Positions 52,882 through 61,414 of a DNA stretch of 64,000 nucleotides are shown here, one piece after another. Each line of letters begins with the position of its first letter. Positions within the stretch are counted from its first letter, which is position 1. The stretch is from JAPHTQ01 sp050288165 (GTDB lineage: Bacteria > Pseudomonadota > Gammaproteobacteria > Thiohalomonadales > Thiohalomonadaceae): positions 1 to 64,000 of the forward strand of contig JBNKDG010000010.1 in NCBI GenBank assembly GCA_050288165.1. Direction: 5' to 3'. A model generated the notes under the pieces. That model was not told the DNA's origin. It saw only the letters and a list, made by a program, of their open reading frames with translations, and searched no databases. The position numbers and the translations under genes were made by a program.

Positions 52882-55112
52882 GGCTGTACGCTCTTTTTGT
52901 TATTGGTGCGTTTGGCTGGCGCCCTTTTCACTTCCAAACCTCGACCCGCATCGACCGGCAGGCGCAGGGTGATGATTGCGCCACCACCGTCGGCGTTCTC
53001 TGCCCAAAGAATACCGCCGTGTTCCTCGACGATCTTTTTCACCACCGCCAGACCGAGGCCGGTGCCCTTGGGCTTGGTGGTAACGTAGGGCTCGAACAAC
53101 TGGCCAAGGATCGGTTCAGGGAAACCGGGGCCGTTATCGTGGAAGCAGAGTTCGACGAAGTGGGCGCTCTTTTTCTCCACCACGCTAATGGTAACACGCA
53201 GGGTGATTGGGTGGTTGGCATCGCCCGCCTCCAGTGCGTTCTTCACCATGTTGTGCAGTAGCTGGCGCAGGCGCACGTTGTCCGCGTCGATATCGGGGAT
53301 CTGATCCGCCACCTCCAGTTGAATACTGAGCCGCTCGTCGCCGCGGTAGAGATCCAGCACCTCGTTGACCAGCTTCTCCAGCGCCACCGATTTCAGTTGC
53401 AGCCTGGGTGGGCGGGCGTAGTCGGAGAAGGCCTTAACCATCTCCTGCATGCTCTCCACCTGTTGCACGATGGTGTGGGTGGAGCGATCCAGGATCTCCG
53501 CATCCTCCGGCGGCATGGTGTCGAGATATTTATGCCGCAGCCGCTCGGCGGAGAGCTGGATCGGCGTCAGCGGGTTCTTGATCTCGTGGGCCAGACGGCG
53601 TGCTACCTCGCCCCAGGCGGCGTCGCGCTGGGCCTGGATCAGGGTGGTGACATCATCGAAAACGATCACGTGTTCGGTCGACTGTCCCTCTTCACTGCGC
53701 AGCGGCGAGCCGCGGCAGATCAGCACCTGCCTGCCATTGGGACCGAACAGGATCACCTCTGCCTGCCAGGTGCCGCTCTCCTTGCCCAGTTGGTGGTTGA
53801 TGGTTTCCGCCAGCGGCTCCAGTTGCGGATAGCGTTCCACCAGTTCCGTCAGGCTCAGGTCTGGATCGCCCTCCAGATCGATGCCGAGGATCTGTGCCGC
53901 GGCACTGTTGCTGGTGTGGACGATAGCCTGCTCGTCGAGGGTGAAGACGCCGGAGGAGAGGCAGGCGAGTACTGCCTCGAGGTGGGCGCGCTGCTCCTCT
54001 GCCTGCTGTTGGCTGCTGCGAGCCTCTTCACTGGCGCGGGCAATGCGCCGGGTCATGTCGTTAAAGGAGCGCACCAGAAAGCCGAGTTCATCATTACCCG
54101 GCAGGGGCAGGCGTTTGTCGTAGTTACCGGCGGCTACTGCCCGAGTACCTTCGGCCAGGTCGCTGATCGGCGCCACCAGTCGCCGCGCGGAGAAGAAGGC
54201 GGCCCACACCGCCGCCAGCAGGCTGAGCAGCAGCACCAGCGAGAGGGTGAGGATGAAGCTGGTTTTTAGCGGCTTGCGCAGGAAGGCTAGTTCCTTGTAC
54301 TGGGTGAAGGCGGCCTGCACGCTGTTGGCCAGGGTGTCGAGCCGCTCCGGCACCGAGTAGAGGCCGTGTAGCAGGCGCGGGTCACCGAGGGGATCGGGAT
54401 TGGGTACCAGCATCACGATACGCATGTTGAGGCCGCGGTTGCGGATCGGTTCCAGTGCGGCGTAGTCGAGACCGGTGCGTAGCTGTTGCAGGATCGCCGA
54501 GTTGGGCAGGGTCGGCACCACCGTGGCCGGGTCGCTGGTGCTACTGGTGATCACCTTGCCGTTGAAGGTGAGCAGGGTCAGCTCCAGCGCCTCGGACTGC
54601 TGACGCATTTCGTGGATTTTCAGCGCCGCGGTGGCGTCCGGTTCCTGCGCCAGGATATCCACCTGTAGTCGGGTCTGGCGCAGCAGTTCGCGCAGACGGC
54701 TGTCGAGGGCGGTGCGCCCCAACTCCAGCGAATCCTCCAGCGCCTGTTCCACCCGCAGGTCGAACCAGCTATCGATACCGCGGTTGAGGAACTGCAGTGA
54801 GAAGTAATAGAGCACCGAGATCGGTAACACCGCCAGCACCACGAACATGATCACCAGGCGGACGGTGAGGCGCGAGCCCGGTTCACGGTCACGGTAGCGG
54901 CGAATGAGTGAGATCAGGTGGCGGCCGATCAGCGCCAGCAATAGCACGATCGCCAGCACGTTGATCGCCAGCAGCAGCGAATAGAGCTGGCCGAACAGGG
55001 CGGAGTTCTGGGTCGCCGCGCTCATCATCGACAGCGAGGTGAGCAGCAGCAGGAACAGCAGGACGACCGGTTTACGTCCCGATGTTATTCGCCTCAGGGT
55101 TTCAGCGACCAT
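52878..55112 (-). CDS. ntrY: NtrY-type sensor histidine kinase
   Basis: 744 residues. Two to three N-terminal membrane segments with a large periplasmic loop, a further membrane segment near 300, HAMP, a PAS domain (LACLSSGVFTLDEQAIVHTS), HisKA with the phosphorylatable His in RRLAHEIKNPLTP, and HATPase motifs NALEAG and GTGLGLAVVKK. The periplasmic part (about 90-290) would sense an extracytoplasmic signal; nitrogen and redox roles are described in other bacteria. It lies between DUF4390 and ntrX, with overlaps on both sides. Confidence 0.95.
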   Translation of the reverse strand: MVAETLRRITSGRKPVVLLFLLLLTSLSMMSAATQNSALFGQLYSLLLAINVLAIVLLLALIGRHLISLIRRYRDREPGSRLTVRLVIMFVVLAVLPISVLYYFSLQFLNRGIDSWFDLRVEQALEDSLELGRTALDSRLRELLRQTRLQVDILAQEPDATAALKIHEMRQQSEALELTLLTFNGKVITSSTSDPATVVPTLPNSAILQQLRTGLDYAALEPIRNRGLNMRIVMLVPNPDPLGDPRLLHGLYSVPERLDTLANSVQAAFTQYKELAFLRKPLKTSFILTLSLVLLLSLLAAVWAAFFSARRLVAPISDLAEGTRAVAAGNYDKRLPLPGNDELGFLVRSFNDMTRRIARASEEARSSQQQAEEQRAHLEAVLACLSSGVFTLDEQAIVHTSNSAAAQILGIDLEGDPDLSLTELVERYPQLEPLAETINHQLGKESGTWQAEVILFGPNGRQVLICRGSPLRSEEGQSTEHVIVFDDVTTLIQAQRDAAWGEVARRLAHEIKNPLTPIQLSAERLRHKYLDTMPPEDAEILDRSTHTIVQQVESMQEMVKAFSDYARPPRLQLKSVALEKLVNEVLDLYRGDERLSIQLEVADQIPDIDADNVRLRQLLHNMVKNALEAGDANHPITLRVTISVVEKKSAHFVELCFHDNGPGFPEPILGQLFEPYVTTKPKGTGLGLAVVKKIVEEHGGILWAENADGGGAIITLRLPVDAGRGLEVKRAPAKRTNNKKSVQP

Positions 55113-55702
55113 GTATACCAGTCACTGTCGAGCCGCCAGGCGGGGGTGATGTAGGCCAGCGGGCGGAGTGGCGAGGGCAGTGCCTCGATCTCCAGCTCCG
55201 CGTGGATCAGCACTTCGTAACTTTCTCCCTGCACGATCAGTTGCCGGTCCAGCAGCGGCAGATCCTGCAGGCGGCCCAGGGCGTAGAGGGCGCTATTGAG
55301 GGTGTGGAAGGAGTAGTAGGCACCGCTGTTGACGTTCTGCAGCAGGTACTGGTGGGAGAGGGCGTGGTATTGCAGTTTGTAGCGCTGCTCCAGCGCCGCC
55401 ATGTCCTGATCCAGCCACCATTTGCGCTTACGCTGGATCTCGATCTCTACCAGGATCGGGATCGGTACGCCGTTCTTCAGCGCTTCGAGCACCTCGTCGG
55501 TGGGGTGGAAATCGATGCTGGCGCTGAGTTGATAGACGTTTTCCTGCAGGCGGGTATGGATGGCATTGATGACGAAGCCGTCGGCGTGGGCGGCACTGGT
55601 ACAGAGCAGCAGGGCGAACAGGGTCAGGCCGCGGTGCGCACGGCTGCGGACACGGTTAGAGCTGTTTGCCGATGCATGCGTAGTAGAACCCATCCATTCC
55701 AT
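55094..55702 (-). CDS. DUF4390-family exported protein
   Basis: 202 residues. A signal-type hydrophobic stretch (GLTLFALLLCTSAAHA) follows a basic N-terminus; the mature part matches the DUF4390 pattern (PIPILVEIEIQRKRKWWLDQ, LLDRQLIVQ, WRLDSDWYTWSL). The function is unknown. The gene is found between rsmB and ntrY in many gammaproteobacteria, and a link to NtrY sensing is inferred from that. It overlaps rsmB by 47 bp and ntrY by 19 bp; a start codon nine bases later is an alternative. Confidence 0.85.
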   Translation of the reverse strand: MEWMGSTTHASANSSNRVRSRAHRGLTLFALLLCTSAAHADGFVINAIHTRLQENVYQLSASIDFHPTDEVLEALKNGVPIPILVEIEIQRKRKWWLDQDMAALEQRYKLQYHALSHQYLLQNVNSGAYYSFHTLNSALYALGRLQDLPLLDRQLIVQGESYEVLIHAELEIEALPSPLRPLAYITPAWRLDSDWYTWSLKP

Positions 55703-56969
55703 CCTGGCCGGGCAGAATCTGGCGCCCGATGGCCGTTGCCTCGCCCCAGTTCTGTTGCAGGGGAAGATTCACCGCATCTTCCTGTTTAGCAAGGAAGTTT
55801 GCAAGCTGTTCACTGTTCTCCTGCGGCAATACCGAGCAGGTGGCGTAGACAAGGATACCGCCCGGACGCAGCAGCGGCCACAGGGCAGCGAGGATCCGGG
55901 CCTGTAACCGGGCCAGTTGGGCAATGTCTTCCGCCTGGCGTAGCAGCTTGATGTCGGGATGGCGGCGGATCACCCCGCTGGCGGAGCAGGGGGCGTCGAG
56001 GAGGATGCGATCGAAGGGTTGCCCGTCCCACCAACTGTCCGGTTCGACGGCATCGGCGGCCAGCAGCTTGGCGCTGACGCCGAGACGGGCGAGGTTTTCC
56101 GCCACCCGCTCCAGCCGCCGCTCTTCGACATCGAGGGCGGTGAGATCGATATCCGGGCAGAGCTCCAGCAGGTGGCCGGTCTTGCCGCCGGGGGCGGCAC
56201 AGGCGTCGAGCACCCGCATACCGGGTTTGGCGTCGAGCAGCGGGGCAGCCAGTTGTGCCGCGGCATCCTGCACCGAGCCCCAGCCCTCGGCGAAGCCGGG
56301 GAGTTGCTCCACCGCCATCGGCCGCTCCAGGGTGAGGGCGTCCGGGGCGTGGGGCGACTGGGTGGCTTCGATGCCGGTTTCGGCCAGCATCGCCCGGTAG
56401 GCATCGCGGCTATGGTGATTGCGATTGACCCGCAGGGTCATCGGTGGCCGGGCGTTGTTGGCGGCGACGATCTCCTGCCACCGCTGCGGCCAGGCGTGTT
56501 GTAGTGCCTCCAGCAGCCAGGCGGGGTGGGCGTTGTTGGCGGCCTCGTCGGCGGCCAGTGCTTGTTCCAGTTGGTCACGCTCGCGCTGAAAGCGACGCAG
56601 TACCGCATTGACCAGTCCGCGTGCCCACTCCTTTTTCTTCAGCAGGCCGGTAACCGCCACCGTCTCCGAGACGGCGGCGTGGGGCGGGATGTCCATGTAG
56701 GCGAGTTGGTAGAGGCCGAGCATCAGCAGGGCGTGGACCTCGGTCTCCTTGGCCTTGAGCGGCTTGTCGAGCAGACGATGCAGCAGCCAGTCGAGGCGGT
56801 GCCACCAGCGCAAGGTGCCGTAGCAGAGTTCCTGCGCCAGGGGCCGGCGTTCGGCAGGCAGTGTATTGAAGCTATGGGGTAGCAGGCTGGAGAGGGACTG
56901 GCCTTCGTGGGCGACCCGGCTCAGTACCGAGACCGCTACCAGTCGCGGATTGGACTGGGCCTTAGCCAC
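55656..56969 (-). CDS. rsmB: 16S rRNA (cytosine-967-C5) methyltransferase RsmB
   Basis: 437 residues. An N-terminal NusB-like domain (about 5-135) leads to the Rossmann methyltransferase domain with LDACAAPGGKTGHLLE and the catalytic cysteines in LDAPCSASG and VYATCSV. It makes m5C967 in 16S rRNA. It overlaps fmt by eight bases, as in other gammaproteobacteria. Confidence 0.97.
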   Translation of the reverse strand: MAKAQSNPRLVAVSVLSRVAHEGQSLSSLLPHSFNTLPAERRPLAQELCYGTLRWWHRLDWLLHRLLDKPLKAKETEVHALLMLGLYQLAYMDIPPHAAVSETVAVTGLLKKKEWARGLVNAVLRRFQRERDQLEQALAADEAANNAHPAWLLEALQHAWPQRWQEIVAANNARPPMTLRVNRNHHSRDAYRAMLAETGIEATQSPHAPDALTLERPMAVEQLPGFAEGWGSVQDAAAQLAAPLLDAKPGMRVLDACAAPGGKTGHLLELCPDIDLTALDVEERRLERVAENLARLGVSAKLLAADAVEPDSWWDGQPFDRILLDAPCSASGVIRRHPDIKLLRQAEDIAQLARLQARILAALWPLLRPGGILVYATCSVLPQENSEQLANFLAKQEDAVNLPLQQNWGEATAIGRQILPGQDGMDGFYYACIGKQL

Positions 56970-57903
56970 CCAGGATCACTCCGTCCAGTTTGTGGGCGTT
57001 GAGGTATTCGGCAGCGCTCTGCGGTTTGCCGCCGGGGCGTTGCAGGCGGGTGATGCGCAGTTGCCCTTCGCCACAGGCGATATCGATCCCCTGTTTGTCA
57101 GCCCGTACGACGCTGCCGGGTGGCTGCGTGCTCTGTTCGTCGATGGCGAGTGCGTTCCAGATGCGCAACGTTTCATCTCCGTTTTGGCTCTGTGCCACCG
57201 GCCAGGGATTGAAGGCGGCGACCTGGCGAGCGATTTCGCTGGCCGGTTTGCGCCAGTCGATCTGTGCCTCTTCTTTATAGAGCTTTTTCGCGTAGTTGGC
57301 CTGGCTGTCGTCCTGCTTCTCAGCACTTATTGTCCCTGCCTGCAGTTGGTCCAGTGCCTCGACGATGGCCTTGGCACCCAGTTCGGCCAGGCGATCGTGC
57401 AGGGTCTGGGCGGTGTCGTCGGCAGTGATAGGAGTGACCAGTTTGTAGAGCATGTCGCCGGTGTCGAGACCGACATCCATCTGCATGATGGTGATGCCGG
57501 TTTCACTGTCGCCGGCGAGGATCGCGCGCTGGATCGGTGCGGCGCCGCGCCAGCGCGGCAGCAGTGATGCGTGGATATTGAGGCAGCCGAGGCGCGGGGT
57601 GTTGAGGACCGCTTCGGGCAGCAACAGGCCGTAGGCGGCAACCACCATCAGGTCCGGTTTCAGTGCCGCCAGCTTTTCCTGCTCTGCTGGATCTTTGAGG
57701 CTCTCCGGCTGGTAGACCTCGATGCCATGTTGCAGCGCCAGTTCTTTCACCGGGCTGGCGGTGAGTTTGCGCCCGCGTCCGGCGGGACGGTCCGGCTGGG
57801 TGTAGACGGCGATGATGTTGTGGCGGCTCTCAAGCAGGGCGGCGAGGGCAGTGGCGGCGAACTCGGGGGTTCCCGCGTAGACGATGTTCAGGGGTGCGGA
57901 CAT
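56962..57903 (-). CDS. fmt: Methionyl-tRNA formyltransferase
   Basis: 313 residues. The N-terminal folate-binding domain has the catalytic Asn/His/Asp set in NIHASLLPRWRGAAPIQRA and MDVGLDTGDML; the C-terminal domain binds tRNA. It formylates initiator Met-tRNA. It lies 28 bp after def in the classic def-fmt order. Confidence 0.98.
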   Translation of the reverse strand: MSAPLNIVYAGTPEFAATALAALLESRHNIIAVYTQPDRPAGRGRKLTASPVKELALQHGIEVYQPESLKDPAEQEKLAALKPDLMVVAAYGLLLPEAVLNTPRLGCLNIHASLLPRWRGAAPIQRAILAGDSETGITIMQMDVGLDTGDMLYKLVTPITADDTAQTLHDRLAELGAKAIVEALDQLQAGTISAEKQDDSQANYAKKLYKEEAQIDWRKPASEIARQVAAFNPWPVAQSQNGDETLRIWNALAIDEQSTQPPGSVVRADKQGIDIACGEGQLRITRLQRPGGKPQSAAEYLNAHKLDGVILGG

Positions 57904-57931
57904 GAATTTTTCGTATCAGGTAAGTGGGCAG

Positions 57932-58435
57932 TTACATCGTCTGGCGTAGCTGTTTTTCCAGCTTCTTTTTAATGCGCTGGCGCTTCAGGATGGAGAGGTA
58001 ATCGACAAAGAGCTTGCCTTCCAGGTGATCCAGTTCGTGCTGAATGCAGACCGCCAGCAGGCCGTCGGTCTCCAGCTCGAACGGTTCACCGTTGCGATCC
58101 AGTGCGCGTACCTTGATCCACTCAGCCCGCTCCACCGTTTCGTAAATACCCGGAACCGAGAGACAGCCTTCGTCCATCTCTTCCGCCCCCCGTTTTTCCA
58201 GGATCTCCGGGTTGATCAATACCAGCGGCTGGTCCTTCTCTTCGGAGACGTCGATCACCACCAGGCGCTGATGGAAATTGACCTGGGTGGCGGCCAGGCC
58301 GATGCCGGGCGCTTCGTACATGGTCTCGAACATGTCGTCGATGAAGGCGCGCAGTGGGTCGTCCACCCTCTCAACCGGTTTGGCGACGGTGCGCAGGCGC
58401 TCGTCCGGATAATGCAAAATTGTCAGTAAGGCCAT
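57932..58435 (-). CDS. def: Peptide deformylase
   Basis: 167 residues from the ATG at 58435; the open frame continues 28 codons upstream into the LysM promoter region and does not match the family. Motifs are GIGLAATQVN, EGCLSVPG and the metal-binding HELDHLEG. It removes the N-formyl group from nascent proteins. The gene is divergent from the LysM gene. Confidence 0.98.
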   Translation of the reverse strand: MALLTILHYPDERLRTVAKPVERVDDPLRAFIDDMFETMYEAPGIGLAATQVNFHQRLVVIDVSEEKDQPLVLINPEILEKRGAEEMDEGCLSVPGIYETVERAEWIKVRALDRNGEPFELETDGLLAVCIQHELDHLEGKLFVDYLSILKRQRIKKKLEKQLRQTM

Positions 58436-58523
58436 AGCCGTTCCGTAAAAAGCTCTAGTAGAAACGCAGCTTTTGCTGCTAAAGTAATGATCATACTGGA
58501 AACTCAGGTCGTATCGCACCCCT

Positions 58524-58551
58524 TTGAGGGTGAAGAATATTTCGCTAAACT
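58524..58551 (+). promoter_or_regulatory. Sigma-70 promoter for the LysM gene
   Basis: TTGAGG (58524-58529), 16 bases, TAAACT (58546-58551), 31 bp before the ATG. It fits the expected promoter region between divergent def and LysM genes. Confidence 0.55.
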
Positions 58552-58582
58552 CGCCAGAACTCGCTGAGACAAAGGGAAGCCA

Positions 58583-59743
58583 ATGGCTATTTCATCGCTT
58601 CATCCCGCCCGCCATCTTACCGCTATTTTAGCGGCAATGATGCTTGTCCTGTTTGCCGGATGTGCCTCTGAACCGGAGGTGGTGCCGCAGCCCGAGCCGC
58701 CGATGGAGGTGGAACAACCGGCCATGCCAGCCCCAGTGGTGACCCTGCGTCCCGATTATCCGCAAAGCTACACCGTGGTCAAAGGCGATACCCTGTGGGA
58801 TATCTCCGCGCGTTTCCTCAAGAATCCCTGGATGTGGCCGGAGCTGTGGCAAGTCAACCCGCAGGTCAACAACCCACACCTGATCTACCCCGGCGATGTG
58901 CTGACCCTCTACTTCGTCGACGGCAAACCGATGATGAAGGTGGAGCGTCCGCAGGCGCAACCACAACCACAGCCGAAATCCGATCTGCCGCGCAGCGGTT
59001 TCCCGGTGGTGAAGCTTAGTCCACAGGTACGTGAGCAACCGCTCTCTTCCGCCATACCGACTATTCCCCTGAACAAGATACGTGCGTACCTGTCACGCCC
59101 GCGCGTCATTACCGAGGATGAACTCGACGCTCTACCCTATGTGGTTTCCTACACCGATGAGCGACTAATGGGCGGTACTGGTAACGCCTTTTATGCCCGC
59201 GGCATTGAGGCGGGTAAGCAGTCTTCTGACTATTTGTTGATGCGCGCAGGACAGGCGTATGTCGATCCGGAAACCGATGAGGTGCTGGGTTACGAAGGGG
59301 TCTATCTGGGCGATGCCGTGCTCAAGAAGTTGGGTGATCCGTCCACTCTGATGATCACCAGTTCAAACCGGGAAATTATGCGTGGCGATCGTCTCTCGCC
59401 GAAGGCCGAGGATAACCTGCCGTTCAATTACATGCCTCGTGCACCGATAAAACCGGTCAGAGGAAAAATTGTTTCGGTGCTGGATGGTGTGGCGAACATC
59501 GGCCAATACCAGGTGGTGGTGGTGAACCTGGGTCGTCAGGAAGATATCGAGCCTGGACACGTACTGGCGGTAATGCAGGCGGGTGCCGAGGTGGACGACA
59601 CCGTTGAAGGCGGCGACGTGCAATTGCCTGATATTCAGGCGGGCACCTTGATGGTGTTCCGTGTCTTTGAGCGTGTCAGCTATGGTCTCATCGTTAATGC
59701 CGAGCGGCCGATTCACACCCTGGATGTAGTAACCAACCCCTAA
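58583..59743 (+). CDS. LysM-domain lipoprotein
   Basis: 386 residues. The lipoprotein signal ends in FAGC with Cys27. A proline-rich stretch (QPEPPMEVEQPAMPAPVV) precedes one LysM domain (about 62-110, SYTVVKGDTLWDISARFLKN), which binds peptidoglycan. The remaining 270 residues have no named domain but are typical of the LysM proteins that stand before dprA in many gammaproteobacteria. It probably is attached to the outer or inner membrane and holds the wall. Confidence 0.92.
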   Translation: MAISSLHPARHLTAILAAMMLVLFAGCASEPEVVPQPEPPMEVEQPAMPAPVVTLRPDYPQSYTVVKGDTLWDISARFLKNPWMWPELWQVNPQVNNPHLIYPGDVLTLYFVDGKPMMKVERPQAQPQPQPKSDLPRSGFPVVKLSPQVREQPLSSAIPTIPLNKIRAYLSRPRVITEDELDALPYVVSYTDERLMGGTGNAFYARGIEAGKQSSDYLLMRAGQAYVDPETDEVLGYEGVYLGDAVLKKLGDPSTLMITSSNREIMRGDRLSPKAEDNLPFNYMPRAPIKPVRGKIVSVLDGVANIGQYQVVVVNLGRQEDIEPGHVLAVMQAGAEVDDTVEGGDVQLPDIQAGTLMVFRVFERVSYGLIVNAERPIHTLDVVTNP

Positions 59744-59783
59744 GACAAACTGGCGGCCGCAGGATGCGGCCGCGCTATTTCTG

Positions 59784-60869
59784 ATGACGGATCGAAAAGA
59801 GAAACAGCGCCTCTGGTTGGCGTTATCGATGGTTCCCGGTGTCGGCCCGGTGCAGTTCCGCGAATTGCTGGAACAGGCGGGAGACATTGCCGGTCTGTTT
59901 CATTCCCCTCCCGCTGGAAAATTTCACAATGCGCTACGTGACCCGGACTGGGTTGCGGTCGACGCCTGTCTGTCATGGGTGGAGCAGGAGGATTGTCGGC
60001 TGATTCTGCGGGATGATCCTGATTATCCTGAACTTCTGCGTCAGATTCATGATGCGCCGCCACTGCTGTTTGTCCGCGGCGATCCGGCGGTACTGAACCA
60101 TCCCCAACTGGCGATGGTTGGCAGTCGCAACCCCACGATCATCGGTCGGGAGACGGCGCACGATTTTGCCCGCACTCTGGCCGCCAGCGGTATGACCGTC
60201 ACGAGTGGTCTGGCAATGGGGATCGATGCGGCCAGTCACCAGGGGGCTTTGGCTGGCGGCGGTCAGACTATCGCCGTATTCGGCACCGGTCTGGACCGGG
60301 TCTATCCGGCGAAGAACCGGGATCTGGCCCATGCCATCGTCGAGGGCGGCGGCGCGCTGGTCTCCGAATACCCACCGGGTATCGAGCCCAAACCGGCCAA
60401 CTTCCCCCGCCGCAATCGCATCATCAGTGGCCTCTCCCTCGGTACCCTGGTGGTGGAGGCGGCGCAGCGCAGCGGCTCCCTGATCACCGCCCGCTTCGCC
60501 ATGGAGCAGGGACGCGAGGTCTTTGCCATCCCCGGTTCCATCCACAATCCCCTGGCCCGTGGCTGTCACCAGCTGATCCGCCAGGGGGCGAAGCTGGTGG
60601 AGGGAGCGCAGGACATTCTGGAGGAGCTGGCGCCGCAGCTACGGGTGATTTTGCAGGAGGATGCGGCTGACGAGGCGCTTGTAAGCCCCGATGATGAGTA
60701 CCATATCTTGTTGGCGAGCATGGGAGACGGCACTAGCAGTGTGGATCAGCTGGTCCAGCGCAGCGGATTGACGGCGGATGCGGTTTCCTCCATGCTGTTA
60801 ATGCTGGAGCTTAAGGGACATGTGGTGTCCACAGCCGGTGGATACGCCCTGGCCGGCAAGAGAAGGTGA
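59784..60869 (+). CDS. dprA: DNA-processing protein DprA (Smf)
   Basis: 361 residues. The Rossmann-like core has VGSRNPTIIGRE, SGLAMGIDAASHQGAL and SEYPPGIEPKPANFPRRNRI; the C-terminal winged-helix-like domain is present. It binds single-stranded DNA and loads RecA during natural transformation. No other competence gene is in the window, and the gene is also present in species not known to transform. Confidence 0.97.
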   Translation: MTDRKEKQRLWLALSMVPGVGPVQFRELLEQAGDIAGLFHSPPAGKFHNALRDPDWVAVDACLSWVEQEDCRLILRDDPDYPELLRQIHDAPPLLFVRGDPAVLNHPQLAMVGSRNPTIIGRETAHDFARTLAASGMTVTSGLAMGIDAASHQGALAGGGQTIAVFGTGLDRVYPAKNRDLAHAIVEGGGALVSEYPPGIEPKPANFPRRNRIISGLSLGTLVVEAAQRSGSLITARFAMEQGREVFAIPGSIHNPLARGCHQLIRQGAKLVEGAQDILEELAPQLRVILQEDAADEALVSPDDEYHILLASMGDGTSSVDQLVQRSGLTADAVSSMLLMLELKGHVVSTAGGYALAGKRR

Positions 60870-60870
60870 C

Positions 60871-61350
60871 ATGAAACAAGACGTATTCGACATCCTGCTC
60901 TACCTTTTCGAAAACTACATGGTCGATGAGAGTGAGCTGGAGCATGACCGGGATTCGTTGCAGATCGAACTGCAGGATGCCGGTTTCCGCAAGCATGAGA
61001 TCAGCAAGGCTTTTGACTGGCTGGAAGGCCTGAGTGCCATCGATTACGACGGCGAAGTCAGGCGCGGCGACACCCAGTCATTCCGCATCTATTCCGATGA
61101 AGAGATGGCCAAGCTCGACAGTGACTGTCGTGGTTTCCTGCTGTTCCTGGAACAGATGGGTGTGCTGGATCAGGCCACCCGGGAAATGGTCATCGACCGG
61201 GTAATGGCGCTGGACAACAGCGACGAAGTGGAGCTGGATCAGCTCAAATGGGTGATCCTGATGGTGCTGTTCAATCAGCCGGGTCAGGAGGCCGCCGTGG
61301 CATGGATGGAAGACCTGGTACTGGACGAAATGGTCGCCCAGATCCACTGA
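60871..61350 (+). CDS. smg: Smg family protein (DUF494)
   Basis: 159 residues from the ATG at 60871, one base after the dprA stop. MKQDVFDILLYLFENYM is the family start and LDEMVAQIH the typical end. The role is unknown; it stands between dprA and topA in many gammaproteobacteria. A longer frame starting inside dprA is disregarded. Confidence 0.95.
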   Translation: MKQDVFDILLYLFENYMVDESELEHDRDSLQIELQDAGFRKHEISKAFDWLEGLSAIDYDGEVRRGDTQSFRIYSDEEMAKLDSDCRGFLLFLEQMGVLDQATREMVIDRVMALDNSDEVELDQLKWVILMVLFNQPGQEAAVAWMEDLVLDEMVAQIH

Positions 61351-61373
61351 CCGATATCCGGTTCTGGTCGATC

Positions 61374-61398
61374 ATGCCCGCGCACGCGGGCATTTTTT
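61374..61398 (+). terminator. Rho-independent terminator after smg
   Basis: ATGCCCGCG, CA, CGCGGGCAT then TTTTTT: a perfect nine-pair hairpin with a two-base loop, plus a T-run. It separates dprA-smg from topA. Confidence 0.92.
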
Positions 61399-61414
61399 CT
61401 GGTAAATAGCAGAC